Origin: JABWBD01 sp040768665
GTDB taxonomy: Bacteria; Planctomycetota; Planctomycetia; Pirellulales; Thermoguttaceae
Assembly: GCA_040768665.1 (NCBI GenBank)
Contig: JAXGMN010000011.1
Span: 248,001-312,000 of the forward strand
DNA: 64,000 nt
Direction: 5' to 3'
The notes under the pieces were generated by a model that was given only the letters and a program-made list of their open reading frames with translations, had not been told where the DNA came from and did not search any database. Of the stretch, positions 32,763 through 41,214 are shown one piece after another (the first letter of the stretch is position 1; every line of letters starts with the position of its first letter). A program made the position numbers and the translations under genes.

Positions 32763-35240
32763 TCAGTTGTTCGCAACGGACCACTTCGCACGCAGATAAT
32801 TCTGAATCGCCAACAATTCATCAAAGCGAAGCCGGCGATCGAAGACGAGCACTTCGGCCAGGTCGCCATCGAAGCACTGGCTATTTGCCTGGGCGGAACT
32901 GGCGAGGTGGATGTTGTCCAGCACCACCGCATCGGCATGTTCGGCCAGAAAGATGCGCGGCGGGAAGGGCGCCGGCTTCTCTCCGCCGGGACGCATGATG
33001 ATGAAACTGGGGCTGACCCAGTCGGGACCATCGCCGGAGGAGGAGACGAAAAGACGCTGCCACGGGTCGGACGACGTGCTCGTCGAGCCGGCTACGATGA
33101 GCACGGTGGCTGCCCCCTTCTTTTGACGAAGGGCGCCGATCGTGAGGCCCGACTCGCCGGCGCAGCGAACGACGGTGCGGCCCATGCCCGGTGCGACGGA
33201 AAACCCCGCGCCGGCCACGGCCACCGGACCGTTTCCGCGCCGGTCGTGCCATCGCTTGAGGGTGCCGTTTTCCTGTTGGAGGGTGCTGGTGGCCGAAGCG
33301 TCGAGCCAGAGCAACAGCCCGCGTTGGGGCATGGTCTGTTCGGTGATTGTTCCGAGGGGGACAAAGGCGATGTCGGGGCGGGGCGTGGGATGCGGATCCC
33401 AGTCGGCGCCCGGCCGCCAGACCGGGGCTCCCCGTTCGTATGCGCCCAGGTCCGGCGCCGCGCCGAGGAGTCCGTCGGTGATGCCGGCGATGACGACGCC
33501 AGCGTCGATTGCCTTGGAATCCGGAGTCGGTATGCCGTCCGCGTCGACCGCTCCCGTACCGTTTGCTTCGAGGGTGGCGCCTTTCGCACCGGAGATCACG
33601 TGGCGGGGGTCGTCAGGATCGAACGGAGCGAGGAGCAGGTTGTTCACGATCCGCGTGCCGGTCTGGTCCGGCGTGTATCGATGATAGGCAAAGGTGCCGA
33701 ACGCTTTGGGGCATTGGGCGATGGTGTTGTTGGCGACCAGGTGGTTGTGGGCGTCGCAATTGAGCGTGATCCCCGAGGAGCCACAGCCCCAGATCACGTT
33801 GTGGTGGACCACGAAGTTCTTGCAGAAATTGTCGAGGTAGATGCCGACCGTATGGTCCTGGACGCTGTCGTGGACCCAGTTGTAGGCGATGACGCTCCCC
33901 TTGCCATCCGTGCTCCAGGCGTAGGTTGCGCCGGCATCGTCGTTCAGCATGACCGCGTGGTGCAAGTCGCAATACGTAATCCTCAGTTTCTCCGCCTGGT
34001 GGTGGAGAATGAGGTCGCGTCCGGAGCGATAGATGCTCGAGTGGTCGATCACGGTGCCCTTGGTCGCTTTCACTTGGACCGCACCTTCGTAAGTGCCCAT
34101 GTAGCCGATATCGTGGATAATGGAGTTGGTGACCGTGTTGTCCTCGCCCTGGATGTCGAGCCCGGTACCCGCAGCGTAAGCGATATGGCAGCGGCGGAGG
34201 GTGTTGTGATTGCCTTGGATCCGGTTGTGCGGATAGGGCGGCACCTGGCGTGCGGTCCGCGCGAAGTGGTTGCTGTAGAAGCTCCGCACGTTCTCGAGAA
34301 GGCAGTGGCTGGCGCCGGAGAGGTCCAGGGCACCGCCAAAAAACTCGAGGTCGACGATTTCGACGTGGCTGCAGCCGCGGAGCACCAGCGCGTGGTCGCG
34401 TGCCTTGGTTTCGAGTTGAAAATCCTGAGGACGTTTGCCGGCGGGCGGCAGGAAGCGCGTCAGGCCGTCGGCGGGATCGACGAGCCACTCGCCGGGCGCG
34501 TCGAGCGCGGCTCGTGAGCCCAGCAGCAGGAAGCGGTTTCCCGCCCGCGGCTTGAAGGCGTCGCCCTGGTGGTATTGGTCGCTATGCGGTTCAAACGGCG
34601 GTTCGAACGCGAGCGACTCGCCGGGGCGGTAGTCCTTGATCCGAACGGTCGCGTTGGTCCACGCCCCGCCACGCCAGATCAGAACGTAGCCTCCGTCGAA
34701 ATCTCCGGGCGGCAGCTTTCGGCAGACGATCCGCTCATAGCCCGTCCCCGTTTCGGCCTTCACGCAGGGCCGGTCCATCAGGTCGCCGTAAGCCCCGTTC
34801 GGCCAACAGGCCTCCCGGGCCATCTGCCGGTCGAAGAACAACTGCGTCGGCGGCGGCTCGAGGCGGGCAACATAGACTCCGACGTCCTGCCTGGTCCAGT
34901 CTGCCGTGAGTGGTTCGGTTGCCGAAATCACCACGGAGGCCCCCGGTGCAGCCTGGACGCGAACGGGTTTGCCGGGTTTGCCCGACCGCCGGACTGTCAG
35001 AATCTCACGGTAGACGCCTTCGTGAACGATGCAGACGTCGCCAGGCTCGAGGGCTTCGGTCGCCTTGGAAAGCGTGCGGAAAGGCGCCTGCGCCGTGCCG
35101 GCCGCTTCGTCGGAGCCTGTTTGGCTGACATGGTATTCGGTAGCAACGGCGGCATGGAGGAAGGCGGCAAGCAGAAAGGCTCCATGCAGGAGTCCGCACT
35201 TCGAGAGAAGAGCTACGATTCGCAGGATTGCGGCTTTCAC
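32763..35240 (-). CDS. Secreted right-handed beta-helix protein with C-terminal LamG-like domain
   Basis: 825 residues. Signal peptide, then YHVSQTGSDEAAGTAQAPFRTLSKA, the DUF1565-type opening of a parallel beta-helix. Repeated strands (HCLLENVRSFYSNH, NTLRRCHIAYAAGTGLDIQGEDNTVTNSII, NFVVHHNVIWGCGSSGITLN) form the helix. From about 620 a beta-sandwich follows (LLLWLDASATSTLQQENGTLKRWHDRRGN and CFDGDLAEVLVFDRRLRFDELLAIQNYLRAKW), like LamG/concanavalin domains. It probably binds or cleaves a polysaccharide; catalytic residues cannot be assigned by eye. Its stop overlaps a possible start of the oxidoreductase gene. Confidence 0.82.
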   Translation of the reverse strand: MKAAILRIVALLSKCGLLHGAFLLAAFLHAAVATEYHVSQTGSDEAAGTAQAPFRTLSKATEALEPGDVCIVHEGVYREILTVRRSGKPGKPVRVQAAPGASVVISATEPLTADWTRQDVGVYVARLEPPPTQLFFDRQMAREACWPNGAYGDLMDRPCVKAETGTGYERIVCRKLPPGDFDGGYVLIWRGGAWTNATVRIKDYRPGESLAFEPPFEPHSDQYHQGDAFKPRAGNRFLLLGSRAALDAPGEWLVDPADGLTRFLPPAGKRPQDFQLETKARDHALVLRGCSHVEIVDLEFFGGALDLSGASHCLLENVRSFYSNHFARTARQVPPYPHNRIQGNHNTLRRCHIAYAAGTGLDIQGEDNTVTNSIIHDIGYMGTYEGAVQVKATKGTVIDHSSIYRSGRDLILHHQAEKLRITYCDLHHAVMLNDDAGATYAWSTDGKGSVIAYNWVHDSVQDHTVGIYLDNFCKNFVVHHNVIWGCGSSGITLNCDAHNHLVANNTIAQCPKAFGTFAYHRYTPDQTGTRIVNNLLLAPFDPDDPRHVISGAKGATLEANGTGAVDADGIPTPDSKAIDAGVVIAGITDGLLGAAPDLGAYERGAPVWRPGADWDPHPTPRPDIAFVPLGTITEQTMPQRGLLLWLDASATSTLQQENGTLKRWHDRRGNGPVAVAGAGFSVAPGMGRTVVRCAGESGLTIGALRQKKGAATVLIVAGSTSTSSDPWQRLFVSSSGDGPDWVSPSFIIMRPGGEKPAPFPPRIFLAEHADAVVLDNIHLASSAQANSQCFDGDLAEVLVFDRRLRFDELLAIQNYLRAKWSVANN

Positions 35241-35311
35241 TGGTCGGTCTCCTTTCGCAAGCAGCCTTCCATCTTAATGGCCCAGCCCGGATTATTCACC
35301 ACCGCATATTT

Positions 35312-35412
35312 AGAGCCTATCCCAAAACCTCGCAAGGAGAAGGGGACAGGCACGATTCTGCTCCGAAGACTCCGCAAATGAGCCAGTCCCCGACGGTTTT
35401 GGGATAGGCTCT
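35312..35412. repeat. 101-bp palindromic repeat, subfamily D
   Basis: Outer arms AGAGCCTATCCCAAAACC and GGTTTTGGGATAGGCTCT are perfect 18-bp inverses. Inside lie AAGGGGACAGGCACGATTC and GAGCCAGTCCCCGAC, the core shared with subfamilies A and B. The end is 7 bp from the fliM stop codon. Confidence 0.9.
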
Positions 35413-35419
35413 TCGTCCG

Positions 35420-36460
35420 TCAGTCCCCGATCGCTTCCGCCGGATTGGCGATCACCTCGACGATGCGAATCGCCTTGTGGTTCTTGAACGCCCCGGGGCT
35501 GGCGCGAAACTTGGGCACGCCTTGGACGGAGACTTGCAGCGGACTGTGAACGTCCTTGTCCGTGGTGATGATGTCGCCGACCCGCAGGCCGAGCAACTCG
35601 CCGGTCGTGATCTTCGTCGATGCCAAACGAACGTTGAGCGACACGAGCGAGCCGCGGAGGGCCTGGCTGATCGACTCCGTCATCTCGGGCGTCGCCGGCT
35701 TGCGGCCGTAGGTCACCCAACTGTTGGCCGAGAGCTTGCCGCTGATCCGCTCGATGGCATTGTAGGGGATGCAGAGGTTCATCATTCCGCGGATGTCGCC
35801 CAAAGCCAACTCGAAACTGATCAGCACCACGACTTCGTTCGGCGGAACGATCTGGGCAAGTTGGGGATTGCTTTCCACCCGGACCACTTCCAGTTCCAAG
35901 CTGATCACGTTCTCCCAGGCGTGGCACAGCTCCGAGAGGAAGAGGTTGGTAATCCGCGAGACCAGCCGCAATTCGATCTCGGTCAACGGCCGGCGTGCGA
36001 GCGGTCCCCCTTCGCGCCCGCCTCCCAGCAGACGGTCGATGATCGGATAGAGAATCGACGGGTTGATATCCAGGATGAGGTTGCCTTCCAGCGGCTCGGC
36101 CCGGAGCAGATTGAAGCAGGTCGGGTTTTCCAGGCTGAAGACGAATTCGCTGTAGGTGAGCTGGTCGACGCTCGTGAGCTTGACCTCGACCATGCTGCGG
36201 AGCATGGCAGACAGACCGGCGGCGAAGTTTCGCCCAAAGCCTTCGTGCAGCGTTTGCAGGGCACGCATCTGCTCCTTGCCGACGCGTTCGGGACGCTTGA
36301 AATCGTACGGGGTGACTTTCTCGCGAGGTTTCGGCAATGGGCTTCCTTGCGGCACCTCCGGGGCGGGCGGTGCCGCCGCTGCCGCCGCGGCGCCGCCGGT
36401 GGTCGACATCGCGCTTAGCAGGCTTTCGACCTCCGCCTGGCTCAAAACGTCCCCGCTCAT
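35420..36460 (-). CDS. fliM: Flagellar motor switch protein FliM
   Basis: 346 residues, standard FliM length. N-terminal CheY-binding peptide LSQAEVESLLSAM, an Ala/Pro linker, then the middle domain from VTPYDFKRPERVGKEQMRALQTLHEGFGRNF, with LLRAEPLEGNLILDINPSILYPIIDRLLGG and LTEIELRLVSRI. The C-terminal SPOA domain reads LVSLNVRLASTKITTGELLGLRVGDII. FliM forms the C-ring that sets rotation direction. No other flagellar gene is in the window. It ends next to a subfamily D palindrome and starts 6 bp after proA. Confidence 0.93.
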   Translation of the reverse strand: MSGDVLSQAEVESLLSAMSTTGGAAAAAAAPPAPEVPQGSPLPKPREKVTPYDFKRPERVGKEQMRALQTLHEGFGRNFAAGLSAMLRSMVEVKLTSVDQLTYSEFVFSLENPTCFNLLRAEPLEGNLILDINPSILYPIIDRLLGGGREGGPLARRPLTEIELRLVSRITNLFLSELCHAWENVISLELEVVRVESNPQLAQIVPPNEVVVLISFELALGDIRGMMNLCIPYNAIERISGKLSANSWVTYGRKPATPEMTESISQALRGSLVSLNVRLASTKITTGELLGLRVGDIITTDKDVHSPLQVSVQGVPKFRASPGAFKNHKAIRIVEVIANPAEAIGD

Positions 36461-36465
36461 GATTT

Positions 36466-37749
36466 CTACTCCCGAATCTGGCCCTTGCCGTAGACCACAT
36501 ATTTGTAGCTGGTCAGTTCATTGAGGCCACACGGCCCGCGAGCATGAAACTTGTCGGTGCTGATCCCGATCTCCGCCCCGAGGCCGAACTCCCCTCCGTC
36601 GTTGAAACGCGTGCTGGCGTTGACCATGACGGCCGAACTGTCGATCCGTGCGGTGAACTCGCGTGCTGCGTCGATGTCTCGCGTGACGATTGCCTCGGTA
36701 TGCTGCGAGCTGTAGCGGTTGATGTGCTCGATCGCCTCGTTGAGCGAGTCGACGACCTTCACGGACAGGATCGGACCGAGGTATTCCTCGTAATAGTCTT
36801 TCTCGGTGGCAATCTTGGCCTGTGGCAGGAGTTCCCGCGCCCGCTCGTCCCCGCGAATTTCGATCCCGCGCTCGGCAAGAGCCGCACCGATCCGCGGCAA
36901 GAGGGCGGTTGCCGCTGCGGCGTGGACCACAAGCGACTCCGCCGCATTGCAGACGCCCATCCGCTGACACTTGGCGTTCACCACGAGCCGCTCGGCCAAG
37001 TCCGGATCGGCCGATTGATCGAGATACACGTGGCAGTTTCCAGCGTAGTGCTTGATCACGGGCATCTTGGCCTCTTCGCTGACCCGGCGAATGAGGCCCT
37101 CGCCGCCGCGCGGAATCGCCACGTTGATGTACTGCGGCAGATTGAGGAAATGGCCGACGGCTTCGCGATTCGGCGTCGCGACCAGTTGCACTGCGCCGGC
37201 CGGCAGGCCGACGTCGGCCGCCGCCTCGGCCAGGATTTCAGTAATTGCGGCATTGGAATGGGCCGCCTCCTTGCCGCCGCGAAGGATCACGGCATTGCCG
37301 CTTTTCACACACAGGGCCGCGGCGTCGGCCGTCACATTCGGACGCGACTCGTAGATAAAAAAGACGACCCCCAGTGGCACCCGAACCTTGAGGACCTCCA
37401 GCCCGTTGGGACGCACGCTCGACCACATGACCTCCCCGATCGGGTCAGGCAGGGCGGCCACCTCTTCCAGCCCCTGGGCCATCGACGCGATCCGATCCGG
37501 CGTGAGTCGGAGCCGGTCGACCTGGGCGTCGGTAAGGCCGAAACCAGGAGCTTCAGCCAAATCGAGCCGATTTGCCTCTGCAAGCGCAATCTGCCTCTCC
37601 CCCAGCAGCCGGGCACTCCTTCGCAGCCACCGCTGCTTCTGAGCCCCAGTGGCACACGTCAGCTCCGCCGCCGCCCGTTTGGCGGTCTGGGCCACCGCAA
37701 CGCAGTATTCGTGAAGATCTCCAATGTCGTTGGTCCCGTTGAATGACAT
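36466..37749 (-). CDS. proA: Gamma-glutamyl phosphate reductase
   Basis: 427 residues from ATG 37749. Catalyses NADPH-dependent reduction of gamma-glutamyl phosphate to the semialdehyde in proline synthesis. The aldehyde dehydrogenase superfamily fold is shown by PLGVVFFIYESRPNVTADAAALCVKSGNAVILRGGKEA, IPRGGEGLIRRV, VIKHYAGNCHVYLD, and the catalytic Cys in AKCQRMGVCNAAE. C-terminal block NASTRFNDGGEFGLGAEIGISTDKFHARGPCG is the ProA signature. No proB is seen here. It overlaps fliM's upstream region closely (5-bp gap), so the two may share a transcript. Confidence 0.95.
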   Translation of the reverse strand: MSFNGTNDIGDLHEYCVAVAQTAKRAAAELTCATGAQKQRWLRRSARLLGERQIALAEANRLDLAEAPGFGLTDAQVDRLRLTPDRIASMAQGLEEVAALPDPIGEVMWSSVRPNGLEVLKVRVPLGVVFFIYESRPNVTADAAALCVKSGNAVILRGGKEAAHSNAAITEILAEAAADVGLPAGAVQLVATPNREAVGHFLNLPQYINVAIPRGGEGLIRRVSEEAKMPVIKHYAGNCHVYLDQSADPDLAERLVVNAKCQRMGVCNAAESLVVHAAAATALLPRIGAALAERGIEIRGDERARELLPQAKIATEKDYYEEYLGPILSVKVVDSLNEAIEHINRYSSQHTEAIVTRDIDAAREFTARIDSSAVMVNASTRFNDGGEFGLGAEIGISTDKFHARGPCGLNELTSYKYVVYGKGQIRE

Positions 37750-38131
37750 CACTGAACCTTTTGGATACCAAGTGTTTATGCGGAGGCGCACCGGTAACGA
37801 CCGCGGCTGCCTGCATCGAAGGAAGTATCCCTTAGAGCGACCCGCGAGTCAACGGAAGATCCCAATGCATTGGGCCGGGGGACGAGCGCCGCAACCGGTT
37901 GGCCCGGAAGGATTTCTGCCGTGGGCGCCGATGGTCGGATGCCGAGCCGGCCTTGATTGCCCGGTCGGATCTGTGGGGCAAGGTCCGGAAAGAAACGGGG
38001 ACACGGGGAACACCGCCTCGCCCCCGCTCAAAAGCCGCAGTAGCCGCCACCCCAACGCCCCCGGCACCCTCGCTCTCAAATCGCCCCCGACGGGCTCGCC
38101 CCGCCCGAGCGCAAGATTGGGCGAGCTACAC
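37750..38131. other. 382-bp stretch without a recognised gene
   Basis: Between proA and the VOC protein gene. Nothing protein-like is recognised. A 10-bp match to the repeat core (AAACGGGGAC, 37993-38002) may be a worn half element, but the arms are absent. Confidence 0.5.
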
Positions 38132-38617
38132 TCAACCGCGGCGCGCCGCCTCGATTGTAGCGATGTCGATCTTTTTCATCTGCATCATGGCATCGAACGC
38201 GCGCTTGGCGGCAGCGGTATCGGAATCGGTGACCGCTTGCGTCAGTGCGATCGGCGTAATCTGCCAGGACAAGCCCCATTTGTCCTTGCACCAGCCGCAC
38301 GCGCTCTCCTGGCCGCCGTTGCCGACGATTGCGTTCCAGTAGCGATCCGTTTCGGCTTGGTCAGCGGTCGCGACCTGAAACGAGAACGCTTCGTTGTGTT
38401 TGAACGCGGGTCCGCCGTTGAGCCCGAGGCACGGAACGCCCATCACGGTAAACTCGACGGTCAACACGTCCCCTTTCTTCCCCGACGGGAAGTCTCCCGG
38501 TGCGCGGTGCACCGCGCCGACGGACGAATCGGGAAAGGTCTTGGCGTAAAATCGCGCCGCGTCCTCCGCGTCGCCATCGTACCAAAGGCATATCGTGTTC
38601 TTTGCTGGCTTCACCAT
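38132..38617 (-). CDS. VOC superfamily, PhnB-like (3-demethylubiquinone methyltransferase-type domain) protein
   Basis: 161 residues. Beta-alpha-beta-beta-beta modules with NTICLWYDGDAEDAARFYAKTFPDSSVG at the start, GKKGDVLTVEFTVMGVPCLGLNGGPAF in the middle, FSFQVATADQAETDRYWNAIV, and GWCKDKWGLSWQITP near the end. These are the hallmark blocks of the PhnB/YjdN group of VOC proteins. The molecular function of the group is unclear; some are antibiotic- or stress-related. The gene stands alone. Confidence 0.9.
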   Translation of the reverse strand: MVKPAKNTICLWYDGDAEDAARFYAKTFPDSSVGAVHRAPGDFPSGKKGDVLTVEFTVMGVPCLGLNGGPAFKHNEAFSFQVATADQAETDRYWNAIVGNGGQESACGWCKDKWGLSWQITPIALTQAVTDSDTAAAKRAFDAMMQMKKIDIATIEAARRG

Positions 38618-38982
38618 ATCACTTCTCCATCGTAATGAACCGGCCTACGCCGCGGTAAACAATGCGCTCGCAGTCGAAGGGCATTGGCTCGGCCGACTTT
38701 CCACGGTCAATCTGCGGCAAAATCCGTACCGTTCCGGCCCTGCTTGACGGTGCTTCGCACAGGCAGGATACGGCCGTTGCCGAGCGAGGGATCGCGCGGC
38801 ACGTACTTTCCGGCTGGTCCGTTTCCCGACCATTCGCAAGGGCCACTTGCGGACTTCGTGATACTTGCTGCGGGAGATCGAAACGGGGACGCGGCTAGTT
38901 TGTAAACGCAAGCCGAACTAGCTGCGGCCCCATTTCGATGCCCCAATGCTCCTTCCCGCCCGGCGTCACTTGCGGCTGGCGA
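38618..38982. other. 365-bp stretch with one imperfect palindrome
   Basis: Upstream of the VOC gene and downstream of the Uma2 gene. It contains the palindrome 38872-38944. A minus-strand reading (38707-38946) is open but not protein-like enough to call. Confidence 0.5.
38872..38944. repeat. Divergent palindrome related to the GGGGAC family
   Basis: Arms of 29 bp (38872-38900 and 38916-38944) agree at 24 positions: ATCGAAACGGGGACGCGGCT on the left against the inverse of GCTGCGGCCCCATTTCGAT on the right. The centre is TGTAAACGCAAGCCG. The AAACGGGGAC core links it to subfamily A, but AGGCACC is absent. Confidence 0.65.
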
Positions 38983-39630
38983 TCATGAGTTCCCCTGACC
39001 CGCGGCAAACACGGCGTCTACCTCGACTCGGAGGCCGGGCAAGAGCGATGACTCGGCGGTGTCGCCCGGGGCGAACTCGCCATGGGCGCGGTAGCTCGCG
39101 CCGTCCAACGCCAGCACCAGGATCTTGTGCTCCCGCGGATCGACGATCCAGTATTCGGCAATCCCGGCCTGAGCGTATTCCTGGCGCTTCGTCTCCAGAT
39201 CTCGATGCCGATCTTCGTCGTCCTCACTGACCACCTCGATAGCCAGGTCCGCGCCTTGCGGTTGATGGTAGGGATCGACAATGCGTCCAGGTCGGAAGTA
39301 AGCGATATCCGGATCTCGAAATTTGCCGGACCATAAGCGGATCGGCAGCGGAGCAAAAAAAGCTTCCCCGGCACCTTGACTGAGCACATAGGTTTCCAGC
39401 ACACGGAAAAGGAACCTCACCACCCTCTGGTGAAAGGGGTTCGGCATGGGCAGCACCTCGATATGGCCATCGGACAACTCTACCAGCCGGTTCGTCCTCT
39501 TCTGCAATGCGAGGTACTCGGCTTCTGTCCATTGCCCCTGAGGTGGAAACAGCAGGGCAATCTCCCACGGTGGTTCGCCTGGGCGAGACTGCGGAACCGG
39601 CCAAGGATTGGCGGGAGTTGGAACGCTCAT
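38983..39630 (-). CDS. Uma2 family (DUF820) endonuclease-like protein
   Basis: 215 residues. WTEAEYLALQKRTNRLVELSDGHIEVLPMPNPFHQRVV, then FRDPDIAYFRPGRI, and the nuclease core ADLAIEVVSEDDEDRHRDLETKRQEYAQAGIAEYWIVDP, with D, ExV, and K (ETKRQEY) all present, unlike the copy at 24272. PD-(D/E)XK fold. It sits 120 bp from the broken RAYT gene. Role unknown. Confidence 0.9.
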   Translation of the reverse strand: MSVPTPANPWPVPQSRPGEPPWEIALLFPPQGQWTEAEYLALQKRTNRLVELSDGHIEVLPMPNPFHQRVVRFLFRVLETYVLSQGAGEAFFAPLPIRLWSGKFRDPDIAYFRPGRIVDPYHQPQGADLAIEVVSEDDEDRHRDLETKRQEYAQAGIAEYWIVDPREHKILVLALDGASYRAHGEFAPGDTAESSLLPGLRVEVDAVFAAGQGNS

Positions 39631-39751
39631 GACGTTGATCCCTTACTACTGGGGTATTCTCCGAGTGTGGCACAGTGCTGTTTCCATGTCAACCTTCCCA
39701 GGATCGCAAGCAAACCACGGCGATCTGCAACGCCCGGGCCGCTTGTCCCCG

Positions 39752-40233
39752 ACGACCTCGTTCTGCCGCCGTACCGAGGAAGACAAGAAGGCGGCAGGCT
39801 CACCGACGTTGCATGCGCCGGATCAACTTCCGCGAGAAATGGCTCGGCTACCTATGGCGGCGGCGTTTTGCTTCCTTCGTGATGGACGAGCCGTATTTGG
39901 TGGCGACGGCACGATACGTGGAATTGAATCCGGTGCGGGCTGGTCTGGTGTCCGATGCCGGAGACTGGCGTTGGAGCAGCGCAACAGCACACTTGTCAGG
40001 GCGCGACGATGGCTTGGTGCAAGTTGCTCCGCTGCTGGCGATGGTTGCCGATTGGCGAGGCCTGTTGAAGAGTGCGACGAGCGGAAAAGGAGCTACGCGA
40101 TTTGCGAGAGCACGGCCGTACTGGCTACCTCATGGGCAATGCGACGTTTGTGGAGGGTCTGGAGCGAACGGTCGGTCGTAGGCTACGCCCTGGAAAATCA
40201 GGCCGTCCACCGAAATTACTCAAACGACCATAA
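39752..40233 (+). pseudogene. RAYT (REP-associated tyrosine transposase) remnant
   Basis: Three pieces in different frames together make the C-terminal two-thirds of a RAYT. Piece 1 (39773-39796): TEEDKKAA. Piece 2 (39798-40080): AHRRCMRRINFREKWLGYLW, RRRFASFVMDEPYLVATARY, VELNPVRAGLVSDAGDWRWS, SATAHLSGRDDGL. Piece 3 (40084-40233): EKELRDLREHGRTGYLMGNA, TFVEGLERTVGRRLRPGKSG, RPPKLLKRP, stop. Single extra bases near 39797 and 40081-40083 break the frame, and the N-terminal part with the HUH metal site is missing. The RYVELNPVRAGL block is the region carrying the candidate catalytic tyrosine in this group. The gene is dead, but it shows that the transposase class that moves REP palindromes has been here. 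Confidence 0.85.
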
Positions 40234-40731
40234 ACGGTTCGTGTCCCCTCTGGAATCGATCCCTCCATCATCAAAGCTCCTGCCGGCCCGCACCCGGCGG
40301 AGCCGCCACACGCGGGAGCCCTCTCTTACTCGTGGCTCCACCTTCTATGCAACACACCCTCAAGAGTGGCATCAAATCCAGTCTCGCCCCTTGCCATGCG
40401 TAACCTGCGTTTCCTCAACGATTTCGCACCGGACATACGGTCACGCAACACCAATGGGGTGCGTTGCGTGGACGGCCGAATCGCAGGATGGAATCTTGCC
40501 TGCAACGCACCGCGACATCCTGGATTTTCCCGTCTGGCTCTCGCCCTTCAACTCCCCCGAACCCCCTCCTTCGGCAGAAAGGCATAACTTTCTATGGGGT
40601 TGTGGCAAAGTCAGTCCCATCGCACAATGCTTGATTGACAAATAGTCGCGAGTCGACTAGGAACAGGTCTCCCGAACAAGGCGTGCCTGGTGCAACCGTT
40701 GCGCACCTCGCGGAGCAATGAGGAGCAGTCT
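40234..40731. other. 498-bp stretch with repeat traces and an inverted repeat
   Basis: Directly after the RAYT stop lies AAACGGTTCGTGTCCCC (40232-40248), like a REP half-site. GGTGCGTTGC (40459-40468) and GCAACGCACC (40502-40511) are a perfect 10-bp inverted repeat. No gene is recognised. A possible promoter is at 40635-40663. Confidence 0.5.
40635..40663 (+). promoter_or_regulatory. Possible sigma-70-type promoter for the acidic protein gene
   Basis: TTGACA (40635-40640), 17-bp spacer, TAGGAA (40658-40663). The -35 is perfect, the -10 matches 3 of 6. It is 68 bp before the ATG at 40732. Confidence 0.35.
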
Positions 40732-41061
40732 ATGGCGACGGAATTTGAGTTGGGCAATGAAGCGGCCAATCCGGACGACGACGAAATCGTGCAGTCGGCG
40801 CCGGAAATTCGGAACGTAACCGCCCCCGAGTGTGCCGCGGATGACGAATTCGAAGACTTCGACGAGGACGATTTCGACGACGACTTCGACGATGATTTCG
40901 AGGAAGACGACTACGACGAGGATCTCGACGCGGATCTGCTCGAGGGCGAGGACGAGCAGACTGACGAGGAGACGGAGCATGTCGACGATGACAGCGACGA
41001 TCTCGACGACGGCGACGACGGCGACGACGAGTTTGAGGAATTCGAAGCCGACGAACTCTGA
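40732..41061 (+). CDS. Extremely acidic small protein
   Basis: 109 residues from ATG 40732, with GAGGAG 7 nt upstream. Asp and Glu make up well over half of the sequence from residue 35 on (FEDFDEDDFDDDFDDDFEED and similar). The N-terminal third is more mixed (ELGNEAANPDDDEIVQSAPE). No signal peptide, Cys or Lys-rich part. I recognise no family; such proteins may buffer cations, bind basic proteins or mimic nucleic acid. Position upstream of the PNP and ileS genes, on the same strand, 153 bp away. Confidence 0.75.
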   Translation: MATEFELGNEAANPDDDEIVQSAPEIRNVTAPECAADDEFEDFDEDDFDDDFDDDFEEDDYDEDLDADLLEGEDEQTDEETEHVDDDSDDLDDGDDGDDEFEEFEADEL

Positions 41062-41214
41062 GAACCGCTTAGAGAACCTCTCGCGCGTCGAACGAGCGGG
41101 CGACGGGTCGTGTCGACGGTCGTGAACCGGTTTCCAAGGCAGTTTTTTCAGGTGCTGCGGCCCGCGAGATCTCCGGGTCCGAACTGAGCGTTTTTCAACA
41201 AGAAGGTCCGAGGC

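Noticed and set aside
37993..38002. AAACGGGGAC as another repeat half copy
   Set aside because: Only 10 bases match and neither an AGGCACC segment nor an arm follows; listed only as a trace.
38707..38946. Minus-strand open frame of 79 codons upstream of the VOC gene
   Set aside because: It crosses the palindrome 38872-38944 and has no recognisable protein features or ribosome site.
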